Positions 24,722-33,592 of a stretch of 34,862 bases of DNA are shown here, one piece after another. The stretch is taken from NCBI GenBank assembly GCA_900557045.1, contig USQY01000015.1, positions 1 through 34,862 on the forward strand, in the 5' to 3' direction. A program made the translations under genes and the position numbers. Origin of the DNA: an uncultured Clostridium sp. GTDB lineage: Bacteria > Bacillota > Clostridia > TANB77 > CAG-508. Every line of letters starts with the position of its first letter. The stretch's first letter is position 1. Below the pieces are notes generated by a model that had not been told where the DNA came from, searched no databases, and saw nothing but the letters and a program-made list of their open reading frames with translations.

Positions 24722-26677
24722 CTACTTCAGCTTTAGCCAATCTTCAGAGCTTTCCTCTTCATCTTCTGTTTGCTCTTTCTTATATAAAACTAAATCAGAA
24801 ATTGCTTCATAGTAATCGTCCAATTCATTTTTATCTGTTGTTCCTTTTTCACGATAAGATACTGCACCAAGTTTTCCTCTAACCTTTCCTTTTGAATCTT
24901 TTATAGGAAAACTTTTATTGTTATCTACAAATACTGCTCTCATTAATCTTTCATTTCCTTTTTCTCTTGGCATTGTAATCATCTTATCTTCTTGAACATA
25001 CGAATGAGTCCAATCATAAACATCTTCGTAGTATTTTACATCATAATGTTCTTTTAAATTTTCAATGTACTCATTTAATTCTGATTTAGTAATTCTAGGT
25101 GTACTTTTTATTACTGATATACCTTGCATATCTTCCGTTGGTTTTGCTAGGTCAATACAATCAGCCTTATTTAATTTTTTAAGTTCATCTAGGTATCTAC
25201 TTCTAAAGTTTATTTTGATAATTTTGAAACTATCATTTTCTTCATCTTTTTCTAATACCATTGACTCAATAAACTTAGAAATAAATTCTTGCTTTTCAAG
25301 TTTGGTTTTTGTATTCCATTCTGTCTTTAAATCTTCTACAAAACTATCACTGTTTAATCTGGATTCAATTTCAAAATCTCTGTCTGCCATAATCTTCATT
25401 AAAGAAAAATGTTCGGTATCAATTTCCATATTCTTCATTTTGTCTTGCTCTAACTTATTAAGCTTGTCCTCAATACTTTTATAGTCTTCTGCAAAATCTT
25501 CCATCTCAACTATTCCAGACATAAAAGCTTTCTTAATTCTATTTCTCTGTTTTTCTAACTCTGCAATTTCTTTATCAATATTTTCTGTATTCACTTCTTC
25601 TTTTTCTGCTAATATAGGATAGAAATATTTTTTAACAACTTCATCATATTCTACCAAGCTAAGAATAAAGTTTAGTAATATATCTTCGATTTTATCTTCT
25701 CTAAAGTAAAGATGACAATCTCCACAGTTATAATACATATATTTTTTCTTTTTACCACCTGATCCTTTACATAGCATCAACTTACCACATTTAGGACAGA
25801 TAAGTTTTTGAAAAAATATATAAACTCTATCTCTTGAAAATGATTGCATATTCTTTTCTTTTTGAATTTGTACTTCTTCCCATTCTGCTCTTGTTATAAT
25901 AGGAGCTACAACATCTGGATAAACTTCTTCTTTGCTTGCATCTTTAGATGTTTTGTTTCTAACATAATCTCCTACATATATTCTATTATTTATAATTGTT
26001 CTGACTGCTGCTTCTGTCCATTTGTTATGTTCTGGATATAAAACCTTTTCTTCATCTAATATACAAGATATTTGGTAATAGCTTTTACCTTCTAAATACA
26101 TATTAAATATTCTTCTTACTATCCACTTAGTATTAGGATCAAGTTTAACAACTTTATCTGTATCTCTATAATAGCCAAGTGGACAAATTCCAGGTAGATG
26201 TCCTGCTTTTATTGCTCCACTCATTCCAAACTTTGTTCTTTCAGATACAACTTCTATCTCTAATTGAGAAAGTACCGTTAACATTCTAACAAAGAAACGA
26301 CCATTAGCTGTTGAAGTATTTACATCATCTCTTTCACAAATTAAATAGCAATTATATTTTTCAAGTTCTTCAATTAATTGTTCCAAATCTCTTACTGAAC
26401 GAGTTACTCTATCAAGTTTATATGCAACAATATAATTTATCTTTCCCTTTCTCATATCATCCATCATTTGCTGAAATCCTGGTCTATGTTCCATATCTTT
26501 TGCACTTATTCCAGCATCTTGATAAACTTTAAATATCTGATATTCTTTAAATTCACAAAGCTGTCTTAGTTTTTCTTCCTGTTCTCCTAAACTAAATCCC
26601 TCACGAGCTTGGTCTTCTGTACTAACACGAATATATATACCTGCTATCTTCTTTTCTTCTTGATTTTTTGAATCCAT
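24722..26677 (-). CDS. large serine recombinase (TnpX-like)
   Basis: The 651-aa protein excises and inserts the element. The N-terminal resolvase domain (about 10-160) has AGIYIRVSTEDQAREGFSL with the catalytic Ser, IVAYKLDRVTRSVRDLEQLI and FFVRMLTVLSQLEIEVVSER. The recombinase domain follows (YYQISCILDEEKVLYPEHNK region), then a zinc ribbon (CPKCGKLML ... YYNCGDC, about 293-325), a coiled coil (about 350-400), and a C-terminal region (about 520-651) as in TnpX. The start has a GGAG site 8 bases upstream. The domain order and length fit Tn4451 TnpX better than phage integrases. Confidence 0.88.
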   Translation of the reverse strand: MDSKNQEEKKIAGIYIRVSTEDQAREGFSLGEQEEKLRQLCEFKEYQIFKVYQDAGISAKDMEHRPGFQQMMDDMRKGKINYIVAYKLDRVTRSVRDLEQLIEELEKYNCYLICERDDVNTSTANGRFFVRMLTVLSQLEIEVVSERTKFGMSGAIKAGHLPGICPLGYYRDTDKVVKLDPNTKWIVRRIFNMYLEGKSYYQISCILDEEKVLYPEHNKWTEAAVRTIINNRIYVGDYVRNKTSKDASKEEVYPDVVAPIITRAEWEEVQIQKEKNMQSFSRDRVYIFFQKLICPKCGKLMLCKGSGGKKKKYMYYNCGDCHLYFREDKIEDILLNFILSLVEYDEVVKKYFYPILAEKEEVNTENIDKEIAELEKQRNRIKKAFMSGIVEMEDFAEDYKSIEDKLNKLEQDKMKNMEIDTEHFSLMKIMADRDFEIESRLNSDSFVEDLKTEWNTKTKLEKQEFISKFIESMVLEKDEENDSFKIIKINFRSRYLDELKKLNKADCIDLAKPTEDMQGISVIKSTPRITKSELNEYIENLKEHYDVKYYEDVYDWTHSYVQEDKMITMPREKGNERLMRAVFVDNNKSFPIKDSKGKVRGKLGAVSYREKGTTDKNELDDYYEAISDLVLYKKEQTEDEEESSEDWLKLK

Positions 26678-26716
26678 TTATATCGTCTCCTTTCTGCATA
26701 AACAATATAATAAAAA

Positions 26717-26753
26717 GAGTATTAGAAGCATTTTATATGCTAAACTAATACTC
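26717..26753. repeat. hairpin upstream of the recombinase gene
   Basis: GAGTATTAG and CTAATACTC (9 bp) enclose AGCAT/ATGCT (5 bp). TTATATGCTA is repeated 30 bases later. It could be a recombinase binding or end site, or an attenuator. Confidence 0.6.
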
Positions 26754-26883
26754 TAAATATATTTATATGCTATTTTGATGTTAGTAGAAAAAATTAAATA
26801 CACTTAAAATACTAGTTTACCATATCTTGTAGTCTTGCAATTGGATACTTATTTTCTAAATTTCCTATATAGAAATACTCGTG

Positions 26884-26919
26884 ATTATTAAAGAACAGAA
26901 ATAATTTTTCTTTAATAAT
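26884..26919. repeat. 11-bp perfect inverted repeat abutting the IS21 left end
   Basis: ATTATTAAAGA (26884-26894) and TCTTTAATAAT (26909-26919) are exact complements. The next base starts the insertion sequence, suggesting the insertion targeted the foot of a hairpin. Confidence 0.65.
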
Positions 26920-26988
26920 TGTTAATGTCAATATAAAAATGTACAATTTCTTGAAAATAAGAATGTACAAAATTGTACATTTTTATTT

Positions 26989-27753
26989 TCAATTTTTTTC
27001 ACTTTTTTCATTTATATCAACTAATTTATCTTTTAATCTATAAGATCTTCCATTGATATTTACAATATGTGAATGATGCAATAATCTATCTAATATTGCA
27101 TTTGCAATTGTTGCATCACCAAATATTTCATGCCATTTTCCAAATGCTTTATTGGTTGTTATTATTGTTGGATGATTTTCATATCTTTTATTTATCAATT
27201 GAAAAAATAAATTTGCGCCTTCATTATCAATTGGTAAAAATCCAACTTCATCAATAATTAAAACTTTATATTTTGCATAATGATTTAATCTTGCCATTAA
27301 ACGATTTTCTAAATTTGCTTTTTTTAGATTTGAAATAAGATCATTACAATTTATAAAATATGTTGAATTTCTGTTTTTTGCTGATTCTATTCCAATTGAA
27401 ATTGCCAAATGAGTCTTTCCAACTCCTGGTGTTCCAACAAACATTATATTTTCTTGCTTTTCTATAAACCTTAGATTTTTTAAATCTAAAATATTTTCTT
27501 TGTTTAATGTTGGTTGAAAACTAAAGTCGAAATCTTCAAAAGTCTTATGAAATGGAAAACCAGCGGTTCTAACACAACCATATATTATTTTTTCATTCCT
27601 CAATTTCATTTCTAAATTTGTTAATTCATATAATGCATCAACAATATCTTTTTTCTTATTATTTATTAAATCTATATAAATATCTAAATTTTCCTTTATT
27701 TTTTCTAATTTTAATTCTTCTAAATTATTTACTAATTTTGTATAATTGCTCAT
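26989..27753 (-). CDS. istB: IS21 ATP-binding helper protein
   Basis: The 254-aa AAA+ protein has a Walker A NIMFVGTPGVGKTHLAISIG (about 101-120), Walker B VLIIDEVGFLP (about 162-172) and the sensor-1 IITTNKAFGKWHEIFGD. IstB binds DNA as an ATP-dependent oligomer, selects the target and activates IstA. It is DnaC-like. It starts 3 bases after the IstA stop, and its ribosome site GAGGTG lies inside the end of istA, so the two are coupled. The protein appears full length. Confidence 0.93.
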   Translation of the reverse strand: MSNYTKLVNNLEELKLEKIKENLDIYIDLINNKKKDIVDALYELTNLEMKLRNEKIIYGCVRTAGFPFHKTFEDFDFSFQPTLNKENILDLKNLRFIEKQENIMFVGTPGVGKTHLAISIGIESAKNRNSTYFINCNDLISNLKKANLENRLMARLNHYAKYKVLIIDEVGFLPIDNEGANLFFQLINKRYENHPTIITTNKAFGKWHEIFGDATIANAILDRLLHHSHIVNINGRSYRLKDKLVDINEKSEKN

Positions 27754-27756
27754 TTT

Positions 27757-28971
27757 TTACACCTCACATAATCTATCTAATTGTCTTAAATTATCTTCTG
27801 CTAATTCTTCAATTTCTGCCTGTTCTTTATTTCTTAATATACTTGTTAGACCTTCTATATAATGTTCTTTTTTATAATTTATATTTTTTTCAGAAATTTC
27901 GTGTATTGTTACAATTTCTTTGTTATAATATATATATAATTTATTATTATCTTCTTTTAAGTCTAAGTGGGTATTGATAAATTTATTTGGAACAGAATAT
28001 CTTTTGCCTTTGTAATAAAATAATGATTCATTTGTAATTTTAACTCTTATGGATTCTTTTGAATATTGTTTTATTATTTCTGTGGTTGGAAGTGGCTTAA
28101 GATATTCTTTTTCTTTTTCAAATAACATTATTGGTGCCACACCTGTTGTTGAATTGACTTGTTTATTTACTTCTAAATTTATCTTTTTTATGATTTTTAT
28201 TAAGTCTTCTTCATCTTCAAATTCATGGTTATATGGTATAAGCCAACTCATAAATCTGTTTGCCGATTCATCTTTTCCTTTGGTATATGGATGTTTTGGT
28301 TTGCATTTTTTTGCATATGTTCCTACATCTTTTGCAAATGCTATAAATTCTTTATGAAATTTACCTGTTTCTGTATTGACAATACTACTCATATTATCTG
28401 TAAGTAATTCTTTTGTAACACCTCCAATATATTCAAATGTTTGTATTAAACATCTTTGTACATCAATTCTTGTTTTATTTTTACTATATAAAAATACATG
28501 TAATCTACTTGCTCCTAATGTTGCTGAAAATATATTAAATTCAAATAATTCACCATGTTTACTTATCATTTTTATATCTTCTTTCCAATCATACTGTAAC
28601 TGTTTTCCATATTCTGTTTCAAATCTCAAATGTGTTTTATTATTTTTATTTGGTTTTAATTTTTCTTTTTTTACATATTTATAAAAATTTGAATATGTGC
28701 CAATATCTTTTTGACTCTTAAAATATTGATATGTACCATTTATGGTTGCTCCTGGTAATTCTAATTTACTTTTTATATCTTCTTTATAACTATCTAATTT
28801 AGAGCCTTTTTCTCTTTTTAAATTTTCTTTACTATAACCTTCATTATATTTTTTTACGGTTCGTCTATCACAATTATAAATTCTTGAAAGTTCCGAATAA
28901 TTTGGTTTTATATTTAATGTTTTCATTACTAATAACTCCTGTTTTAATTTTGTTATATTTTCTTTTTTCAT
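27757..28971 (-). CDS. istA: IS21 DDE transposase
   Basis: The 404-aa transposase starts with an HTH (LNIKPNYSELSRIYNCDRRT) that binds the terminal repeats. It then has the DDE RNase H-fold domain (about 110-280): LQYDWKEDIKMISKHGE contains the first Asp, ELLTDNMSSIV the second, and KGKDESANRFMSWLI the region of the catalytic Glu. A C-terminal beta-barrel follows (FYYKGKRYSVPNKFI). The ATG at 28971 is preferred for its AGGAGG site 6 bases upstream. It appears intact and is co-transcribed with istB. Confidence 0.92.
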   Translation of the reverse strand: MKKENITKLKQELLVMKTLNIKPNYSELSRIYNCDRRTVKKYNEGYSKENLKREKGSKLDSYKEDIKSKLELPGATINGTYQYFKSQKDIGTYSNFYKYVKKEKLKPNKNNKTHLRFETEYGKQLQYDWKEDIKMISKHGELFEFNIFSATLGASRLHVFLYSKNKTRIDVQRCLIQTFEYIGGVTKELLTDNMSSIVNTETGKFHKEFIAFAKDVGTYAKKCKPKHPYTKGKDESANRFMSWLIPYNHEFEDEEDLIKIIKKINLEVNKQVNSTTGVAPIMLFEKEKEYLKPLPTTEIIKQYSKESIRVKITNESLFYYKGKRYSVPNKFINTHLDLKEDNNKLYIYYNKEIVTIHEISEKNINYKKEHYIEGLTSILRNKEQAEIEELAEDNLRQLDRLCEV

Positions 28972-29095
28972 GTTATACCTCCTAATTATTAAGTATATCA
29001 TGAAAAAAGAATGTACATTTTATGGAATTTAAAAATACACATTTTTGTACATTTTTATTTTCCATTTTTTGTACATTCTTATTTTATCATTAACA

Positions 29096-29335
29096 AGTGC
29101 AGACGAATATTGGCTCTGTATTGATAGTACAAATATGAAAGAAGAATTAGAAAGGCTCGATCAGTTTACATTAGCAGAACTTTATTTGTTGGATACTTTA
29201 TTCACAGACAAAAAGTTCAGAGTAATGGATTGGGGAAAAATCGGAGTTCCAAAGTATAATAAAAATTCTGTATGGGCACTGACCACTAAAGAGCAGAAGG
29301 AAATACTTGGACAGGATTGGCCTACATTCGATTAG
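29096..29335 (+). pseudogene. 5'-truncated gene of unknown family, cut by the IS21 element
   Basis: The open frame runs from the IS21 end to a stop at 29335, leaving 79 residues of the original protein. The remainder starts SADEYWLCIDSTNMKEELER and contains FRVMDWGKIGVPKYNKNSVW and EILGQDWPTFD. A start within the IS would add 17 foreign, hydrophobic residues, so the natural N-terminus is lost. I do not recognise the family. Its stop is 14 bases before the HhH-type gene with the same codon style, so it was the first or an earlier gene of that operon. Confidence 0.65.
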
Positions 29336-29349
29336 TAAAGAGGTAAGTT

Positions 29350-30093
29350 ATGGAAAAAGATATTTACAAAAAGATTGAAAAATTGTTTAAGCTATGGAAG
29401 GATGGAAAACTAGGTGGGGAAAGTATGCCTGAAGACAACAATCCGCGCCTAGCACCTTCTTCTAAAGAAAATTATTTGTTTTTTACACTGCCGATGGCAT
29501 TAAATTACCAGCGTAATTCTTATACGTTATGGGAAAGTGCATTAAAGACATATGAGGATGATGAAACAAAATTTTTGTTTAATCCACAGGAAGTTATCCA
29601 AAGAAAATATGAAGAAATCCAAATTGCACTTGTTAAGCATAGACTTGCTATTCAAATGAATAAACAAACAGATATATGGATAAGAATATGCAAGACTATC
29701 GTTGAGGATTTTGATGGCGATATCAGGAAAATGTTCTTATTCAATGACTACGATGTCGAAAAAATAAAGGCATATATACAGGAAGATAATAAAAAGAAAT
29801 TTCCGTATTTATCCGGAAAGAAACTTTGTAATTACTGGTTATTTGTACTTTATCAATATACGGATATTAAATTGAAAAATCTTGACAAAATTGATATTGC
29901 AACTGATACGCATATTATTAAATCGACATATAAACTAGGTTTAATAGATGATAATCAGTTAAACAACGGTAAGGTGCAAGATATTGTTATTGAAACATGG
30001 AGGCAGGTATTAAAGGATAGTCAGTATACCCCTATAGACATTCAGACTGCACTGTGGTTATGGAGTAGAGAGGGATTTAAGCATTCATTATAA
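29350..30093 (+). CDS. HhH-GPD-like (DNA-glycosylase-fold) protein
   Basis: The 247-aa protein has LDKIDIATDTHIIKSTYKLG (about 178-197), close to the HhH-GPD segment [VA]DTH[IV]xRxxxRLG that holds the catalytic Asp of EndoIII/MutY/OGG-like glycosylases. LSGKKLCNYWLF (about 154-165) may be the helix-hairpin-helix side, but the G-x-G-x hairpin is not convincing. No Fe-S cysteine cluster is seen. The end has IDIQTALWLWSREG, reminiscent of queuosine-salvage (Qng1/DUF2419) enzymes of the same fold. It may cleave or handle an N-glycosidic bond of a modified base. It lies between the truncated gene (14 bases) and a methyltransferase (15 bases). The function is not proven. Confidence 0.55.
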   Translation: MEKDIYKKIEKLFKLWKDGKLGGESMPEDNNPRLAPSSKENYLFFTLPMALNYQRNSYTLWESALKTYEDDETKFLFNPQEVIQRKYEEIQIALVKHRLAIQMNKQTDIWIRICKTIVEDFDGDIRKMFLFNDYDVEKIKAYIQEDNKKKFPYLSGKKLCNYWLFVLYQYTDIKLKNLDKIDIATDTHIIKSTYKLGLIDDNQLNNGKVQDIVIETWRQVLKDSQYTPIDIQTALWLWSREGFKHSL

Positions 30094-30108
30094 TAAGGAG
30101 AGATACCT

Positions 30109-30741
30109 ATGAATACCAATGAGTTTATTGAAGAAAAAGTAAAGCATAGCTATGAGGAAAATAATTATACTGATGTTTTCCGGAGTAGATGCGTAACTGA
30201 CTTTGAGAAGAGCATGTTTGACAAAGCACTGAGTCACTTGCCGTCACAGCCAGAGGTATTAGACTTAGGGTGCGGAAATGGATATCCATATGATACATAT
30301 TTAATCCAAAAAGGTTGCACTCTTACGGGCATTGATTTCTGCCATAAGCATATTGTTGAGGCAAGAGTAAATAATCCGTCTGCAAGCTATATATGCGATA
30401 ACATAAAAAGATATTTAAACACTAATGTTATGTTTGATATGGTTATGGCTTTATATTCTATATTACACATACCAAGAAATGAGCATGAAGCTATATTTAG
30501 AAGCATTTATAGCAAGGTGAGACGTGGAGGCTGTTTCCTAATAACTTTGAGAAATGAAGATTCAGGCGAGTTAAAGTATAAAGATAACTTTTGCGGAAGC
30601 GATATGTACTGGAGTTATTTTGACTATGCTACTTACGAAAAGATGCTCAAGAACATTGGTTTTGAAATAATTGGACTCGAAGATGAGCAGAAATATGGTA
30701 GCAAAGAGCAGCATAATTGGGTATTGCTCAAAAAAACATAA
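30109..30741 (+). CDS. class I SAM-dependent methyltransferase
   Basis: The 210-aa protein has VLDLGCGNGYPYDTYLI (about 47-63), TGIDFCHKHIVEARVNN for ribose binding, and MFDMVMALYSILHIPRNEHE for motif IV. The next block, GGCFLITLRNEDSG, is the beta-5 region. The substrate is unknown and the fold is that of small-molecule methylases. It starts 15 bases after the HhH-type gene, so is in its operon, with AAGGAG 8 bases upstream. It has an in-frame CGG (FRSRC) read as Arg, like the other less AT-rich genes of the 11-21 kb region. Confidence 0.82.
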   Translation: MNTNEFIEEKVKHSYEENNYTDVFRSRCVTDFEKSMFDKALSHLPSQPEVLDLGCGNGYPYDTYLIQKGCTLTGIDFCHKHIVEARVNNPSASYICDNIKRYLNTNVMFDMVMALYSILHIPRNEHEAIFRSIYSKVRRGGCFLITLRNEDSGELKYKDNFCGSDMYWSYFDYATYEKMLKNIGFEIIGLEDEQKYGSKEQHNWVLLKKT

Positions 30742-30761
30742 TCTATTGTAAAATAAATAAG

Positions 30762-30812
30762 AAATAGACAATCAAAGATATTAATATATTTTTGATTGTC
30801 TATTTTTATTTA
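30762..30812 (+). terminator. terminator of the HhH/methyltransferase operon
   Basis: AAATAGACAATCAAA and TTTGATTGTCTATTT form a perfect 15-bp stem followed by TTATTT. Confidence 0.88.
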
Positions 30813-30816
30813 GACA

Positions 30817-30845
30817 TTGTAATAAATTTTATAATATGTTAAAAT
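30817..30845 (+). promoter_or_regulatory. promoter of the 30874 Nudix gene
   Basis: TTGTAA and TAAAAT are spaced by 17 bases, 28 bases before the ATG. Confidence 0.55.
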
Positions 30846-30873
30846 AAGAGCAATTACAAGGAGGTGAAATATA

Positions 30874-31446
30874 ATGGAGAAAAATCTAATGAAAGAAATT
30901 GAAGAATACAAGCCATATACAGAACAAGAAGAATCAGATAGAAAATGCATATTACAATATTTAAATGATTTTGATAATGTATTTTTAAGAGAGAATAATT
31001 ATGGACACTTTACATCATCTGCATGGGTGGTGAATAAAGAAAAAACAAAGGTTTTGATGATACACCATAATATATATAATTCTTGGGCTTGGCCAGGTGG
31101 TCATGCGGATGGAGATACCGATTTAATGCATGTTGCTATTAAGGAAGTAACAGAGGAAACTGGAGTTGAAAAGATTAGACCAGTTACAGAAGAAATATTT
31201 GCGATAGACATTATTCCTGTATGGGGACATATAAAAAAAGGAAAGTATGTATCTAGCCATGAGCACTTAAATGTTACATATTTATTGGAATGTGATGAAA
31301 GCGAAAGTCTTAAAATAAAGGAAGATGAGAATTCGGGAGTAAAATGGATTCCGGTTGAGGAACTGCATAAATGCGTAGAAGACCAGCAAATGCATAGCAT
31401 TTATTCAAAACTGGTAAAAAAATTGGAATTATATAAAAAACAATAA
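30874..31446 (+). CDS. Nudix hydrolase
   Basis: The 190-aa protein has the box GGHADGDTDLMHVAIKEVTE followed by ETGVE. The first Glu of the canonical G-x5-E is Thr and the Arg is Lys, a variant seen in a Nudix subgroup with GGHADGD; the metal-binding EExG-like part remains. ASAWVVNKEKTKVLMIHHNI and the EHLNVTYLLE stretch fit strands of the fold. The substrate is unknown. The ribosome site is AAGGAGGTG. It has AT-rich codon use and its own promoter, so it need not belong with the preceding operon. Confidence 0.85.
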   Translation: MEKNLMKEIEEYKPYTEQEESDRKCILQYLNDFDNVFLRENNYGHFTSSAWVVNKEKTKVLMIHHNIYNSWAWPGGHADGDTDLMHVAIKEVTEETGVEKIRPVTEEIFAIDIIPVWGHIKKGKYVSSHEHLNVTYLLECDESESLKIKEDENSGVKWIPVEELHKCVEDQQMHSIYSKLVKKLELYKKQ

Positions 31447-31492
31447 TCTCAGTTTTAAAAAAATATAAAAAAATAATATATTATAGACACCT

Positions 31493-31517
31493 AAACTACC
31501 ATATGGTAGTTTTTTAT
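31493..31517 (+). terminator. terminator of the Nudix gene
   Basis: AAACTACCATATGGTAGTTT is a perfect palindrome followed by TTTTATT. Confidence 0.85.
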
Positions 31518-31584
31518 TAACTTTGTAGATATAAAAAAGAGGATAAAAGCATATATTATACAAAACGAAAGTGAGGTATGATAT

Positions 31585-32844
31585 ATGCTTTTTAAATACA
31601 TAAAGAATATTTCAACAAAAGTTATTGTTTTAACTTTTACCGTATATTTTATTTCTACATTGTTTATTATATCGAGGGCAGAAAATTATGAGTGGACTGT
31701 AATTAATAATTCTGATGTAATTGAGACAAATAGTCAAGCAGAAGGGGAAAATGTAGATAAAACTGCAAAAGATGAACTGAACTTAGAATGTGAGTCAGCA
31801 ATTTTGATAGAACAAAATAGTGGTCAGGTGTTGTATGAAAAAAACATGCACGAACAGTTGCGTCCAGCGAGTGTAACCAAAGTTATGAGTATTTTACTAA
31901 TATTTGAGGCATTGGAATCTGGCAAAATAAAATTAGATGATAAGGTACCATGTAGTGAAAATGCTGCTTCAATGGGTGGTTCACAGATCTGGTTAGACAC
32001 CAGGGAGGAGTTAAGTGTAAATGAGATGTTAAAAGCTATTATCTGCGTAAGTGCGAATGATTGTACTGTAGCAATGGCAGAATACATGGCAGGTTCAGAA
32101 TCAGCATTTGTTGATAAAATGAATGAAAGAGCAAAACAGCTAGGAATGAATGACACAACCTTCAAAAATTGCCATGGAATAGATGAAGACGGTCATGTTA
32201 CATCAAGTTATGATATTGCACTAATGTCTAGAGAACTACTAACAAAACATCCAGATATAACAAACTATACAACAATCTATATGGATACATTGCGAAATGG
32301 TCAATCACAATTAGTAAATACTAATAAATTAGTACGTAATTACAAAGGGGCAACAGGATTGAAAACAGGCTCAACATCACTTGCATTATTTAATTTATCT
32401 GCAAGTGCTACAAGAGATGACTTATCACTAATTGCAGTAATAATGAAAGCACCAACAAGTGCTAAAAGATTTTCAGAAGCTCAGCGTGTATTAGATTATG
32501 GATTTAAAAATTATGAATTTAAGCAATTCGGAAAAAATGGAGATGTAATAGGAAATGTTACAGTAGAAAAAGGAATTGAAAAAGAAGTTAATGCTATGTT
32601 AAATGGAAATTGTGGTGTACTATTGAAAAAAGGTTCTGAAAATAATGTAGTTCAAAATGTAAATTTACCAAAAAAAATTTCAGCACCAGTTGAAAAGGGG
32701 CAAAAGATAGGTCAAGTTACGTATACATTAGATGGAAAATTACTTCAAACAGTTGATATTATATCAGATAAAGAAGTAAAAAAAGAAAGTTTAATGAATG
32801 TTGTTTCATATATTTATGAAAAATGGTTTTGTTTATTAAGATAA
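31585..32844 (+). CDS. D-alanyl-D-alanine carboxypeptidase (DacF-type PBP)
   Basis: The 419-aa low-molecular-weight penicillin-binding protein trims the terminal D-Ala of peptidoglycan stem peptides. An N-terminal membrane segment (about 10-30, VIVLTFTVYFISTLFIISRA) anchors or exports it. The catalytic motifs are all present: S-x-x-K in RPASVTKVMSILL (about 92-104), S-x-N in CVSANDCTVAMAEYM, and K-T-G in GLKTGSTSLALFNLSA. A C-terminal beta-rich domain (PBP5_C, about 300-395) follows, then a short hydrophobic end (VSYIYEKWFCLL), perhaps an amphipathic anchor. The ATG has a GTGAGG site 9 bases upstream. Confidence 0.92.
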   Translation: MLFKYIKNISTKVIVLTFTVYFISTLFIISRAENYEWTVINNSDVIETNSQAEGENVDKTAKDELNLECESAILIEQNSGQVLYEKNMHEQLRPASVTKVMSILLIFEALESGKIKLDDKVPCSENAASMGGSQIWLDTREELSVNEMLKAIICVSANDCTVAMAEYMAGSESAFVDKMNERAKQLGMNDTTFKNCHGIDEDGHVTSSYDIALMSRELLTKHPDITNYTTIYMDTLRNGQSQLVNTNKLVRNYKGATGLKTGSTSLALFNLSASATRDDLSLIAVIMKAPTSAKRFSEAQRVLDYGFKNYEFKQFGKNGDVIGNVTVEKGIEKEVNAMLNGNCGVLLKKGSENNVVQNVNLPKKISAPVEKGQKIGQVTYTLDGKLLQTVDIISDKEVKKESLMNVVSYIYEKWFCLLR

Positions 32845-32848
32845 AAAT

Positions 32849-32907
32849 AAAACGTAAAACATTACTTTTATGCAAAAAGTGCAAAGAAGCGGTTTTACGT
32901 TTTTTAT
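32849..32907. terminator. bidirectional terminator
   Basis: AAAACGTAAAAC and GTTTTACGTTTT are exact complements around a 31-base loop, with T-runs on both sides. It serves the convergent carboxypeptidase and VanW genes. Confidence 0.8.
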
Positions 32908-32917
32908 TAATTATTGA

Positions 32918-33583
32918 TTATTTACAAATTTTAGCATAAACATTTACATCATCACATGAGGCATATAATTTTAAATCATTTCCAGTTTCGTTTTTAAATT
33001 TTAAATCAAGTGTATTATAAGAAACAGTAGCATCTTTACCATCTTGAATATAGTCAACGCTTTTTCCATGTTCATGTCTTTCTACAATAGTAATTCCAGG
33101 AACTGCTAAAGCGGCATTATAAAGTGTTGTGCTAACTTGGCAATTTCCTCCGCCTAAAGCGTATTTTATTTGCTTATTTACATATATTTCAGCTTCTTTA
33201 TAACCTTCTTCTGCTGTACAGGGACCAATTAGATTATTAAAAGAAAAAGTTTCTCCGTTTTTTAAAGTATATCCATTTATTTTTCCACAAGTTAGTTTTA
33301 TATTAACAATACGATTTGCAACACCTGATTTTAATGGAGTTGAAAAGCTTGCTAATTCTGTTTCGGTATTTTCATTTGGAGATTTGTTTTCGTTTTGATT
33401 ACTATTATTATCAGTGGTATTTATATTATTATGGTTATTATTTCCATCAGTACTTGTCCTAGAAATGTTTATGCCATTTTCATTATTACTAGTTTTTCCA
33501 ATATTTTCATTTTTTTTATTATCACAACCAGATAATATAAATGAAAATGAAAGTAAAACGAACATAGTTAATAAAATTTTCAT
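32918..33583 (-). CDS. VanW-family lipoprotein
   Basis: The 221-aa protein starts with a lipoprotein signal MKILLTMFVLLSFSFILSGC, with the lipobox Cys at 20. A disordered Asn-rich linker (about 21-70) leads to a VanW domain (about 78-221): SGVANRIVNIKLTCGKINGY, NGETFSFNNLIGPCTAEEGY, LGGGNCQVSTTLYNAALAVP, and IVERHEHGKSVDYIQDGKDA. It is anchored outside the membrane. VanW is found with glycopeptide-resistance and cell-wall genes, but its biochemical role is unknown. It lies downstream of a sortase gene and next to a carboxypeptidase gene, so a cell-wall role is likely. Confidence 0.88.
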   Translation of the reverse strand: MKILLTMFVLLSFSFILSGCDNKKNENIGKTSNNENGINISRTSTDGNNNHNNINTTDNNSNQNENKSPNENTETELASFSTPLKSGVANRIVNIKLTCGKINGYTLKNGETFSFNNLIGPCTAEEGYKEAEIYVNKQIKYALGGGNCQVSTTLYNAALAVPGITIVERHEHGKSVDYIQDGKDATVSYNTLDLKFKNETGNDLKLYASCDDVNVYAKICK

Positions 33584-33592
33584 AAAATTTCC

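Larger units (their letters stand above)
21927..26919. mobile_element. Tn4451-like integrative mobilisable element (ends not fixed)
   Basis: TnpX-type large serine recombinase, a MobV-type relaxase and a TnpV-like protein are together, all on the minus strand. This is the backbone known from clostridial Tn4451/Tn4453 elements (TnpX, TnpZ, TnpV). A highly structured non-coding stretch lies between relaxase and recombinase. The left end lies somewhere between queC and 21927. The right side is cut at 26920 by the IS21 element. No antibiotic-resistance cargo is visible. Confidence 0.75.
26920..29095 (-). mobile_element. IS21-family insertion sequence
   Basis: The ends are TGTTAATG (26920) and CATTAACA (29095), inverted copies with the TG...CA termini of IS21. 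Each end carries two internal repeats with the core AAGAATGTACAA or AAAAATGTACAA (left near 26933 and 26962; right near 29050 and 29078, inverted), as in the multiple terminal repeats bound by IstA. The 2176-bp length, IstA then IstB order and tight spacing are standard. I see no target duplication: the bases outside the two ends do not match. So one side has probably been rearranged or deleted. Confidence 0.85.

Noticed and set aside
29045..29095. ATG at 29045 as the start of the gene after IS21
   Set aside because: These 17 codons lie within the IS21 terminal repeats and encode a chance hydrophobic stretch; the gene is truncated instead.
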